Positions 34,479 to 42,526 of a stretch of DNA of 42,769 nucleotides are shown in pieces. Source of the stretch: an uncultured bacterium (GTDB taxonomy: Bacteria > Cyanobacteriota > Vampirovibrionia > Gastranaerophilales > Gastranaerophilaceae); the NCBI GenBank assembly GCA_946622415.1, contig CAMOPX010000015.1:1-42769 (forward strand). Direction: 5' to 3'. A model generated the notes under the pieces. That model was given only the letters and a program-made list of their open reading frames with translations, had not been told where the DNA came from and ran no database searches. The first letter of the stretch is position 1. Each line of letters starts with the position of its first letter. A program made the translations under genes and the position numbers.

Positions 34479-36812
34479 ATGGAAAATATTTCGTCTTATC
34501 AAAATTCGCAAATTAACAACAGTATTCCTGATATGCAAAAAAGAATGAGCAATCAGGAATTTACCGCACTCGATACTGAAAAATTAAAAAAAGACAGTGT
34601 AGAATTGGCTAACAAAGCCAAAGAAAATGCTAATGAAAACTGGTTATTCAGAACAATGAGAAATATCGGTATAAAAGAGCCGAAAAAAACTCTGAAATCT
34701 TTGTTATTCTCTATTGTTACAGTTATTGGGGTTGCTTATTTAGGCAACAAACTTTCAACACCCGCAGATAAATTAGGCAATCAAATTGATGATATTTTAA
34801 CAGGCGACAATATCATAGGCAAATGCAGAAACGGAATTATTAATTTATTAAATTCCGGTGTAGAGCAACTTAAAAAACTACCGAAACCAAAATTCGTAAG
34901 CAACATAAAAGATGCCCTAAAAGAACCTTTAAAACCGGTTTGGAATGTATTTAGAGGTTTTGAACATGGTGGTCCCGGTGTATTTGGAAATACAAATGTT
35001 GAAACTTTATCTGTAGCTTCTGATGTAAAAGCGAAAGAAATGGTTGAAACTATGGCAAATACTCTTGGCGGAAACAAAGGAAAAGCGCACAAGATATTAA
35101 ATGAAGTACCTGAGATTGATTTAAGCAGAAGAATGAGAAAACTTTTCAGGAAGCATAAGCTTTCTGATGAAATTTTACAAAAAATATCCGATAGCGAAAC
35201 ATCAGGAAAGGGTATTTTTGGCGATGATACAAAAAAAATTGTTGATACACTCAAAGAAATGAGCCAAAAGGATATATCGGATGCAAGATTAAAAAAATTA
35301 TCCGATAAGTTAAAATTTTCCAACGAATTATTGGACGAAATAACTCAAAAAAACTCTCTTGGAGATGATACAGAACAAGTTGTCAGCTTTTTTAAAAAGT
35401 TTAACAAACAACTTCTAAAGAATGCGCGCTGTAAAGACAGTTTTGACAAGGTTAGATTCTCTGACAAATTAATAGAAGAAATACGTGTAGCAAACAATTG
35501 CGGTGATGATACAAAAAAACTAACAGAAACACTTATCAAATTAAAAGAAGGCGGATTTGGTAACGGATTAAAAGATATCACAATGGACCAAGGCGGTTTA
35601 ATGGGAGCTTGGTGGCCCGCTAACTTTGTAAACAAAGTAAGTAAAAAGATTACGGGAAACGAAGTTTCGAGTTTAAAAGGTAATCTTGGTGATTCATTAC
35701 TGAAATACGCTTCTGTCAGAGGAAAACTTGCAAAAACTCTACCCGCAAAATTTGTACAAATTGTACCGCCTCTGGTCGGCGACCAGGTTTCTAACTTCGT
35801 AAACGATAAATCGGGTTTTGGTGTATTTTTATGCGCTAATTTAATCGGAAACTATAATAAAATACAAGACGCACCAAAAGAAAAGAAAGTAACAACAGCA
35901 ATAAATGATGTCGCAAGCGGTTCTTTGAATTGGATGATTGCAATGCCTATTGCATATAATTCAATATATTCACTTGCTTCTTTAAGTAAAGTTCAAGGCG
36001 GCGGCATATCTGCTCTTGTCAGAAATTTTGGTAAAATATTTGCCGTTGGTTTAAATAATACAGGAAAAACAGGGTTCTTATCAAAAGTTGCCGGCACTGC
36101 AGGCGGTGTAGGAAGATTTGCGCTGGCGTTTTTCGTAATTCTTCCTTTTGTAGGCAAAAAAATAGATGCGCTGTGTTCTAAAATCTTCGGAAAACCCTAT
36201 GACCCCGCTGAAGCGGAAAAAGCAAAGCAAGCAGAGGAAGCCAAAAATCAGATTATACCGGAATTAAATATTACACAGGGGGAATTACTTGAAAAAATGC
36301 AAAACCATCCTGATATAATGCAAAAAATTCAAAACGACCCGAAATTATTAGCAAAAGTACAACAAGATCCGAAATTTTTACTTGAATTATTGGATGGCAA
36401 AAAAGAAAACGAAGAGCCTAAAGAAAACGTAAATATATTTAACGGTCAACCCTTGAGTCCTGCAAATAAAAACGTATTATCAAGAAGAAACAATATTCCA
36501 TCCAACACAACAAATAATGCAACAAATGGTATTCCATCCAACGCAGCAAATAATATAGCAAATAATACAATACCAAACAGTTCAACAAATTCAATATTCA
36601 AACCAAAAGAAAACAAAAACAATTCTGCAAATAATAGTCAAATAGCACCCAGCTATGACCCTGAAAAAGGTTTTGATAATTTAACTTATATACCATCATC
36701 CGAAGCAGCACCTGTTCCCGAAAGCTCACTTTCAGACGAACAAAAAGCAAAATACAATGCGCAAATGGAAAAAGCAGATAGGGCATTGAAAAGAGCGGAA
36801 AAATTTATTTAA
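34479..36812 (+). CDS. Large membrane-associated orphan protein with 47-residue repeats
   Basis: A 777-residue protein I do not recognise. It starts with an Asn/Ser/Gln-rich segment (MENISSYQNSQINNSIPDMQ) and no signal peptide. Hydrophobic segments lie near residues 74-90, 484-505 and 547-565. Residues ~228-362 hold three tandem repeats, each with a (L/F)S(D/N)-x-(I/L)-(L/I)-x-x-I motif and then GDDT at 248, 295 and 342, an exact 47-residue period. Residues ~593-640 contain HPDIMQKIQNDPKLLAKVQQ, which resembles the DP-rich helices of STI1-type chaperone-binding domains. Residues ~660-715 are low-complexity Asn-rich. The ribosome-binding site is weak. It overlaps the convergent matrixin gene by four bases. 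Function unknown; a secreted or envelope-inserted protein is plausible. Confidence 0.75.
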   Translation: MENISSYQNSQINNSIPDMQKRMSNQEFTALDTEKLKKDSVELANKAKENANENWLFRTMRNIGIKEPKKTLKSLLFSIVTVIGVAYLGNKLSTPADKLGNQIDDILTGDNIIGKCRNGIINLLNSGVEQLKKLPKPKFVSNIKDALKEPLKPVWNVFRGFEHGGPGVFGNTNVETLSVASDVKAKEMVETMANTLGGNKGKAHKILNEVPEIDLSRRMRKLFRKHKLSDEILQKISDSETSGKGIFGDDTKKIVDTLKEMSQKDISDARLKKLSDKLKFSNELLDEITQKNSLGDDTEQVVSFFKKFNKQLLKNARCKDSFDKVRFSDKLIEEIRVANNCGDDTKKLTETLIKLKEGGFGNGLKDITMDQGGLMGAWWPANFVNKVSKKITGNEVSSLKGNLGDSLLKYASVRGKLAKTLPAKFVQIVPPLVGDQVSNFVNDKSGFGVFLCANLIGNYNKIQDAPKEKKVTTAINDVASGSLNWMIAMPIAYNSIYSLASLSKVQGGGISALVRNFGKIFAVGLNNTGKTGFLSKVAGTAGGVGRFALAFFVILPFVGKKIDALCSKIFGKPYDPAEAEKAKQAEEAKNQIIPELNITQGELLEKMQNHPDIMQKIQNDPKLLAKVQQDPKFLLELLDGKKENEEPKENVNIFNGQPLSPANKNVLSRRNNIPSNTTNNATNGIPSNAANNIANNTIPNSSTNSIFKPKENKNNSANNSQIAPSYDPEKGFDNLTYIPSSEAAPVPESSLSDEQKAKYNAQMEKADRALKRAEKFI

Positions 36813-37768
36813 ATATTTCCGTATATCTTCTTAACCGTATTAACATCGCGCTTTGAAACTTCGGCTTTTGATTGCTTGTAGCTCGATGAATCGTAATACA
36901 TTATGTCGCCTTTTTGTTTACTATGAGAAATTATACCAAGTGCGTGACCTATTTCATGGAGAGTTGTTGATAGAATATTTTTTTCATCAATAACTTTATT
37001 TGTTTCGGGTTCATGCAAAGCTATCTGCATTTTAGCTTTTGAAAGATATTTCTTTCCGTTTTTTTTATCTTTATTGAAATATGTTTTTGTAGAACCCAAT
37101 CTCATTCCGTCTAACTGCTTTACACAAAAACAGGTAATATCCGCGGCCTGCTTATCGTTCACGAAAACAAAATTAACGGTTGAACCTAACGCTTCATCCC
37201 AAATCTGAAAAGCACGTTTTATTGTTTTCATTCTTGAAGACTTTGCTACATATACTTTGACTTTTTGAGGATTTTGCCAAACTGCGGTTTTTGATAAATC
37301 AGAAAAATAATCGCCGATATCAAGCCTGATTGAATTTTCTTCCGATAATTCAACATCGTTATATTTAATAAAATAGATTAATTCTTTTTCTGATGATAAA
37401 TTCAAAAAGTCGTATATATTTTTTGCTTTTGAAACTAAAATTTTATTTTTAACCAAAGACGAATTATCTATTATTTCTTTTAGCTCAGCTTTTGATTTAT
37501 CAAATTCCATTAAATTAAATAAAGCCAAAGCGTGATAATACTTGTATTCTATTCTGTTGGTGTTTTTTATGATATCAGAAAAACACTGCTCTGCTATATA
37601 ATAATTTTCCGCTTCGTAGAATTTCTTTTTACACAGTGCAAATTCCTGATTCAGCTTTTTTGCCTGCATAAATAATCCTGCATATTTCCATAAAGGAACA
37701 ATAACGGCAATAATAACAGCAACAATACAAATAACAAGGGAAACGGTTATTATCTTCTTTTTGTTCAT
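36809..37768 (-). CDS. Membrane-anchored matrixin-like zinc metalloprotease
   Basis: A 319-residue protein with an N-terminal membrane anchor (residues ~6-27) and a helical, TPR-like segment (~40-125) before the protease domain. The zinc site is TTLHEIGHALGIISHS: His271, Glu272, His275 and His282, one residue longer than the classic HExxHxxGxxH and like the form I know from cyanobacterial proteins. The Met-turn is GDIMYYDS. The active domain should face the periplasm or outside. Its ATG follows the sigma-factor stop codon with no gap, so it is translated from the sigma transcript. Confidence 0.86.
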   Translation of the reverse strand: MNKKKIITVSLVICIVAVIIAVIVPLWKYAGLFMQAKKLNQEFALCKKKFYEAENYYIAEQCFSDIIKNTNRIEYKYYHALALFNLMEFDKSKAELKEIIDNSSLVKNKILVSKAKNIYDFLNLSSEKELIYFIKYNDVELSEENSIRLDIGDYFSDLSKTAVWQNPQKVKVYVAKSSRMKTIKRAFQIWDEALGSTVNFVFVNDKQAADITCFCVKQLDGMRLGSTKTYFNKDKKNGKKYLSKAKMQIALHEPETNKVIDEKNILSTTLHEIGHALGIISHSKQKGDIMYYDSSSYKQSKAEVSKRDVNTVKKIYGNI

Positions 37769-38593
37769 TTATATAATGCTTTTATTTAGTCTTTCACTTC
37801 TCGATGTAGACAATATATTTCTTAATTTCATAATCGCCTGTGCATGAAGCTGGCAAACACGAGATTCTGAAATATTTATTGCTTCACCTATTTCTTTTAA
37901 CGTCATATTTTCGTGGTAATAGAATACCAATAACGTTCTTTCTCTCTCGGGTAATTTTTTCAAAGCGTCCTGCAATTCGGTTTTTGTGTCTAATCTTTCC
38001 ATTTCATCATCAGGTTTTGATGATCTTGTGTCTTCGATTGTATCAATAATTTCAACACTGTCATCTCCTACTGACTTTTTATCGTAAATAGAATTTACGC
38101 TCACATCAGATGACATTATTTCAACAATTTTTTCTTCCGATAAGCCCATTACTCCTGCTATTTCGTGCGGAGTCGGAGCACGTCCGATTTGTTGTTTTAG
38201 TCTTTCTGTTGCTATTTTTATTTCTTTAATCTTTTTTCTGACTGTTCTGGGGAGCCAATCCGACGAACGAATCCTGTCTATTATTGTTCCTCTGATACGC
38301 ATAAGCGCATAGGATTCAAACTTTGCACCTTTAGAAGGATGATACTTTTCAATAGCATCAATCAAACCTTCAATACCAAAAGAAACTACATCATCAAAAG
38401 AAAATGAAGGAGGCAAATTAACCTTTACCCTGCCTACTACGTATTTTGCAAGGTATACATATTGAAGAATCAATTTATCTCTAACTTCCTTTAATGACTT
38501 GTCTTTTAAATATATTTCCCAAAGATTTTCAAGTTCATCGTCCGGCAATCTTTGTATCTTCTTATACGAATCAATTTCGGATATTTGGCTCAT
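37769..38593 (-). CDS. FliA/WhiG-type (sigma-28-like) RNA polymerase sigma factor
   Basis: A 274-residue group-3 sigma factor. Region 2: VNLPPSFSFDDVVSFGIEGL and FESYALMRIRGTIIDRIRSS, with DWLPRTVRKK, a hallmark of the FliA/WhiG/SigB group. Region 3: RLKQQIGRAPTPHEIAGVMG. Region 4: LPERERTLLVFYYHENMTLK and the helix-turn-helix INISESRVCQLHAQAIMKLR. Region 1.1 is absent. FliA-type factors drive flagellar, sporulation or stress regulons; no flagellar gene or anti-sigma factor is in the window. It is coupled to the downstream metalloprotease. The ribosome-binding site is unclear. Confidence 0.92.
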   Translation of the reverse strand: MSQISEIDSYKKIQRLPDDELENLWEIYLKDKSLKEVRDKLILQYVYLAKYVVGRVKVNLPPSFSFDDVVSFGIEGLIDAIEKYHPSKGAKFESYALMRIRGTIIDRIRSSDWLPRTVRKKIKEIKIATERLKQQIGRAPTPHEIAGVMGLSEEKIVEIMSSDVSVNSIYDKKSVGDDSVEIIDTIEDTRSSKPDDEMERLDTKTELQDALKKLPERERTLLVFYYHENMTLKEIGEAINISESRVCQLHAQAIMKLRNILSTSRSERLNKSII

Positions 38594-38654
38594 TTTGAAA
38601 TTCTGTGTATCCCCAGTGTCTTAACATTACTTAACTATTTTTACAAAAATTATT

Positions 38655-38693
38655 TTAAAAACCATCATCTATATACATGATGATGGTTTTTTT
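38655..38693. terminator. Terminator downstream of the coiled-coil periplasmic protein gene
   Basis: ACCATCATC (38661-38669) and GATGATGGT (38679-38687) form a perfect nine-base stem with A- and T-tracts on both sides. It lies between the minus-strand gene at 38706 and the sigma gene, separating the two transcripts. Confidence 0.82.
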
Positions 38694-38705
38694 AGTCTGT
38701 TTATA

Positions 38706-39131
38706 TTAGCTTTCTAAATTTTTATTTATATTTTTCTTTGCTTTTTCAATATTTTTCATATTTTTATTGATTGTATTGAGTTCTTTTTTTAATGCTCTGC
38801 AGCTTTGAATTGCTCTTTCTTTCTCCTGCAATGCCGCATTGTATCTTTCTGTTTTTTCTGCCAATTCTTGTCTTAATTCAACTTGGGCATCATCCAAATT
38901 TACTATCGCATTAGAAAACTTTTGTTCTTTAATTGTGCCTTTAGAATATATTGATGTAGTTGAACTTGCTTTTGTAGTATTTGTATTTGTCGTATTTGTT
39001 TTGGTACTTATTGCCGGTGCAAGTTTAACTTCCGTAGCATTTCCCATGGAATCAAATACTGTATCCGCAGCATAAGTAGCAGCAGATAAAGAAAGAAACA
39101 ATACCGATGTTAACAATATATTCTTTTTCAT
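38706..39131 (-). CDS. Exported coiled-coil hypothetical protein
   Basis: A 141-residue protein with a clear Sec signal peptide (MKKNILLTSVLFLSLSAATY, cleavage likely after AYA or nearby), a Thr/Asn/Ser-rich linker at ~45-60 and a coiled coil from ~75 to the end (QVELRQELAEKTERYNAALQ). It ends with Lys/Asn-rich helices. I do not recognise a family. A strong CGGAGGA ribosome-binding site lies upstream and a terminator downstream, so it is a single-gene unit. Likely periplasmic or outer-membrane associated. Confidence 0.75.
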   Translation of the reverse strand: MKKNILLTSVLFLSLSAATYAADTVFDSMGNATEVKLAPAISTKTNTTNTNTTKASSTTSIYSKGTIKEQKFSNAIVNLDDAQVELRQELAEKTERYNAALQEKERAIQSCRALKKELNTINKNMKNIEKAKKNINKNLES

Positions 39132-39254
39132 ATAGTCCTCCGAATAATTCTATTTAAAAAAATTCTACTTGAATTTTGTTTTAATCGTCAAACAAAAATG
39201 AAATAATTACACTTTTTGTTTGAGAAAATAAAACTAATAATAAAAAATTTGTAT

Positions 39255-39269
39255 TATAATTTATTTATG
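39255..39269 (+). promoter_or_regulatory. -10 box placing the cysE transcript start at its ATG
   Basis: TATAAT (39255-39260) ends six bases before the ATG at 39267, the same spacing as at rpiB, and there is no Shine-Dalgarno sequence. This predicts a leaderless cysE mRNA and argues against a TTG start at 39216. Confidence 0.5.
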
Positions 39270-39911
39270 AAAATAATCGAATGGATAAAAATAATAATTG
39301 AGGATATAAATACAATTCTCGAAAAAGATGCGGCAGCAAAGAGTATTTTTGAGGTTATATTTTTATATCAAGGTTTTCACATCATATTATGTCATAGAAT
39401 TGCACACAGATTATTAATGTGGAAAATTCCTTTTATTCCGAGATTAATCTCGCAAGTAGCAAGATTTTTTACGGGGATAGAAATTCACCCCGGAGCACAA
39501 ATAGGAAAGAGATTTTTTATCGACCACGGAATGGGTGTAGTAATAGGTGAAACAACAATCATAGGCGACGACGTACTTATTTATCAAGGTGTTACATTAG
39601 GCGGTACGGGAAAAGAAAAAGGCAAACGTCACCCCACAATCGGAAATTTTGTTACAATCGGTGCCGGTGCAAAAGTCTTAGGTAATATTACAATCGGAGA
39701 TTATTCGCTAATCGGCGCAGGCTCCGTTGTTATAGATGATGTTGATGAACACTGTACCGTTGTCGGAATCCCGGGTAAAATAGTTAAACAAAAGAAATTC
39801 ATAGACGGACAGCTTCAACATAACAGAATCCCCGACCCCATAACGTGTGAATTAAACCGATTAAAATATGAAATATTGGATTTAAAAGAAAAATTGGAAA
39901 ATAAAAATTAA
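39267..39911 (+). CDS. cysE: Serine O-acetyltransferase
   Basis: Makes O-acetyl-L-serine from serine and acetyl-CoA, the committed step of cysteine synthesis. About 214 residues from the ATG at 39267. An N-terminal helical part ([20 protein letters not shown]) is followed by a left-handed beta-helix of hexapeptide repeats: [57 protein letters not shown]. The active-site His lies in FIDHGMG. The frame is open 51 bases further upstream to a TTG at 39216, but that precedes the -10 box. No cysK is adjacent. A terminator overlaps the stop. Confidence 0.93.
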   Translation: MKIIEWIKIIIEDINTILEKDAAAKSIFEVIFLYQGFHIILCHRIAHRLLMWKIPFIPRLISQVARFFTGIEIHPGAQIGKRFFIDHGMGVVIGETTIIGDDVLIYQGVTLGGTGKEKGKRHPTIGNFVTIGAGAKVLGNITIGDYSLIGAGSVVIDDVDEHCTVVGIPGKIVKQKKFIDGQLQHNRIPDPITCELNRLKYEILDLKEKLENKN

Positions 39912-39941
39912 TCCGGGTTTTAATTACCCAGATTAATTTTT
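39905..39941. terminator. Bidirectional terminator between cysE and the GGDEF-like gene
   Basis: AAATTAATC-C-GGGT (39905-39918) pairs with ACCC-A-GATTAATTT (39926-39939) with one mismatch. T-tracts follow on both strands. It spans the stop codons of two convergent genes. Confidence 0.82.
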
Positions 39942-40795
39942 GAAAATTGTACAATTTTGTTTTTGCCGTTCTGCTTTGCATTATAAAGGGCGTGTTCGGC
40001 ATAGCGAATAAGAGTATTTGCATCTTCATCAACACCTTCCATATAAGGATAACACGCAACACCGCCCGAAATTGTTATCGGATGTCTTTCTTCTTCGTTT
40101 GCAGGAATAAATTCCATTTTTTCTATATCAGAGCGGAATCTTTCTGCAAAAATTGCAGCTTGTTGTTCGGATGTTTCAGGCAAGAGAATCATAAATTCTT
40201 CATCTCCGTAACGCGTAAGAACATCTTCACGACGTACAAGAGCGCTCAGAGTTTGAGCTACCTTGCGAAGTAATATATCACCCCAATCGTAACCGTACAT
40301 ATCGTTTACAATTTTAAAATAATCTATATCGAACAAAAGGCAGGAAACCTGTGTATTATACCTTTTTGAACGGGAAATTTCGGCTTCCAATCTGTGATGA
40401 AGATATTTTCTGTTATATAAACCTGTTAATTCATCACAAATTGCGGTTTTTACCAGATTTTTCTTAATTTCGTATGTTTTTAACAACGCTTTTATTCTGA
40501 CGTTTAATTCAACTGCATTAGCGGGATTTAAAATAAAATCATAAGACAAAGCTCTTACGACAAGACTGTCAGGAATTTTATTTACTACAATTAATGCTGT
40601 TGAATCTAGTTTTCTGACAGCACAAAATTCTCTAACTTTTTCCGTGTTGCAATCAAAAATAATTAAACTCGGATTGTATTGTTTGTAATTATCCAATTCA
40701 TCCAGTTTAAATTGTCTAATTTCCATCTCATCATCTAAATTAATCAATTCTTCTAATTTTGAAGAACCGTTTTCATTAAATATTATAATATTCAT
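39920..40795 (-). CDS. Receiver-like/GGDEF-domain protein with degenerate GDEEF signature
   Basis: A 291-residue protein. Residues 1-~105 resemble a receiver domain (SLIIFDCNTEKVREF, then ALIVVNKIPD) though a typical phospho-acceptor layout is not clear. Residues ~115-285 are a GGDEF domain: CDELTGLYNRKYLHHRLEAE, LFDIDYFKIVNDMYGYDWGD, and the signature RYGDEEF (197-201), where the second Gly is Asp. The usual GH in NDxxGH is GY (Tyr169). The inhibitory c-di-GMP site RxxD is intact (Arg188 to Asp191). It may be a weak cyclase or a c-di-GMP/GTP sensor. TATAAT (complement of 40817-40822) and AGGAG precede the start. Confidence 0.87.
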   Translation of the reverse strand: MNIIIFNENGSSKLEELINLDDEMEIRQFKLDELDNYKQYNPSLIIFDCNTEKVREFCAVRKLDSTALIVVNKIPDSLVVRALSYDFILNPANAVELNVRIKALLKTYEIKKNLVKTAICDELTGLYNRKYLHHRLEAEISRSKRYNTQVSCLLFDIDYFKIVNDMYGYDWGDILLRKVAQTLSALVRREDVLTRYGDEEFMILLPETSEQQAAIFAERFRSDIEKMEFIPANEEERHPITISGGVACYPYMEGVDEDANTLIRYAEHALYNAKQNGKNKIVQFSKINLGN

Positions 40796-40885
40796 TTAAA
40801 CTCCTTATTCAAAAGAATTATAACATAATTTATATACATTAATATTTTTATCGTACAAATAGTTTAATTTTTTGAAATATTTTTC

Positions 40886-40912
40886 TTGACATTTGTATTT
40901 ATATTGTACAAT
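40886..40912 (+). promoter_or_regulatory. Promoter of the SLH-domain gene
   Basis: A perfect TTGACA (40886-40891) and TACAAT (40907-40912, five of six) are separated by 15 bases, slightly short. The leader is about 40 bases and ends with AGGAG seven bases before the ATG. The quality of these signals fits a highly expressed gene. Confidence 0.6.
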
Positions 40913-40957
40913 AGAGATAAGTATTTTGTGTAATAGTACTAGGAATAGGAGTATGCT

Positions 40958-42379
40958 ATGAAAAAAACTACACAAGCATTGTCAATTACATTAGCAATGT
41001 TTTTAACTTGCTCAAATGCATTGGCTAAATCTTGCTGTGATCAAGAAAAAGTGCAAGTATATGCACACCCGTCTTTAATGAACGCAGATGCAACTGAAGT
41101 TAAAGATGCAGACTACGTTTACAGAATAGGCGGAAAAGTTCTTAAACAAAAAGGCAGATTAGGTTTTACAAACAAAGAAAACACCTATGTAAATGCTTTT
41201 GCTAAAGATTTGTTAAACGCTATGGGCAACAAAATGGGCGACAAACAATTCGACGTTAAAATGCCTATCCAAAGAGGCGAATTGGCATTTATGTTAGCTC
41301 AAGGCTTAAATATGAAACAAATCGCTGCACTTAAATCATATACAGATGTTACAAGTGCATATTGGGCAGTTGATGAAATCAACAAAGCAACTGCAGCAGA
41401 TGTAATGATTGGTTATCCTGACAAATCATTCAAACCTGATCAAGCAATTACAAAAGCAGAAGTATTTGCTACAATTGCTAAATTAATTGATGTTCCGTAT
41501 TCAAACGACGGCTCAGCACCTGCATTAAAAGGCAGAACAATCCAAAACATCCCCACTTGGGCATATGGATGTACAAAAGAAGTTGTAGCTTCAGGATTAC
41601 TTGATAATCTTCCGGATCAAAACACTTTGTATCAAGCTGAATACTTATCAAGATACCAAGTTGCTTCTTTAATCAGTGAATTAAGATTAAGATATGGTTC
41701 TAACGGCAAATTAATCGGTAATGCATTCTCTGCTACACCTGTTGCTGTTAAAATCAAAATGTTAGATAGAATCGATGCTAAACATTCAAACATCGGCGAC
41801 AGATTCATCGCTAAAACTACTGAAGAAGTTACTGTTGCAGGCCAAACATTCCCTGCAGGTTCTAACGTAATCGGTCAAGTAGTTACAGTTCAAAGACCCG
41901 GCTTAGGTAAACACCCCGGTTCAATCACTGTTAAATTCTGCGAAATCAAAAACGGTGACGTTGTTGCAGAATTCCCGAAAGAAATGGCTAGCGCTACTGC
42001 AGACAGCTTAAAGAATCCTAACATCTTTGCCAGAATCTTAGGCTTACCTTTCACAGCTGCAGCTAGAACTGTTGGTATCGTTGGACGTGGCGCAGGTGAA
42101 ATCGTTAACATTTCAGGTAACGGTTTAGAAGAATACGGCGACAGATTATCAGATACATTTGTTGAAACATTCACAGGTCACTTAGGACGTGGTGTTGCAA
42201 GCTTCGGTAATTCATTCGTTACACTTGGTAAAGGTGTATATGGTATCGTTAAAACTTGCGTTTCAGGTGTATTCGGTATCGTTTATGAAATTGGCGACGA
42301 ATTGTTATACACAATCGTTCCTTCAGTTTCAAATTCAGCAGCTTTGAATCCTAACGAAGAATTCACAGTAATCTTCTAA
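40958..42379 (+). CDS. SLH-domain envelope protein
   Basis: A 473-residue exported protein. Signal peptide MKKTTQALSITLAMFLTCSN, cleavage likely after ALA at residue 23; the mature N-terminus has paired Cys (KSCCDQ). An S-layer-homology domain is at ~126-175 (SYTDVTSAYWAVDEINKATA, then GYPDKSFKPDQAITKAE), and a second, more divergent one at ~200-245 (NIPTWAYGCTKEVVASGLLD). Residues ~265-350 look like a beta-rich domain (DRFIAKTTEEVTVAGQTFPA), and the C-terminus is Gly/Val-rich (GKGVYGIVKTCVSGVFGIVY). In cyanobacteria-type diderms SLH domains anchor outer-membrane proteins to peptidoglycan. Codon use (AAC, TTC) suggests high expression. Confidence 0.88.
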   Translation: MKKTTQALSITLAMFLTCSNALAKSCCDQEKVQVYAHPSLMNADATEVKDADYVYRIGGKVLKQKGRLGFTNKENTYVNAFAKDLLNAMGNKMGDKQFDVKMPIQRGELAFMLAQGLNMKQIAALKSYTDVTSAYWAVDEINKATAADVMIGYPDKSFKPDQAITKAEVFATIAKLIDVPYSNDGSAPALKGRTIQNIPTWAYGCTKEVVASGLLDNLPDQNTLYQAEYLSRYQVASLISELRLRYGSNGKLIGNAFSATPVAVKIKMLDRIDAKHSNIGDRFIAKTTEEVTVAGQTFPAGSNVIGQVVTVQRPGLGKHPGSITVKFCEIKNGDVVAEFPKEMASATADSLKNPNIFARILGLPFTAAARTVGIVGRGAGEIVNISGNGLEEYGDRLSDTFVETFTGHLGRGVASFGNSFVTLGKGVYGIVKTCVSGVFGIVYEIGDELLYTIVPSVSNSAALNPNEEFTVIF

Positions 42380-42402
42380 GATTAAGCTGAATATAAGATT
42401 GT

Positions 42403-42434
42403 AACAGAGGGTTTTAATTAAACCCTCTGTTTTT
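42403..42434 (+). terminator. Rho-independent terminator of the SLH-domain gene
   Basis: AACAGAGGGTTT (42403-42414) pairs with AAACCCTCTGTT (42420-42431) around a five-base loop, followed by a T-run. It begins 24 bases after the stop. Confidence 0.93.
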
Positions 42435-42526
42435 ATTACTTAATATAAATTAACATATTAGCACTTTTATTCTTTATAGGTTTTCTCTATTTATGAAATT
42501 TACTTTAAAAGGAAAGGAAAAAGGTT

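Noticed and set aside
39216-39266. TTG start for cysE
   Set aside because: It lies upstream of the best -10 box, has no Shine-Dalgarno sequence and adds 17 residues unlike other CysE N-termini.
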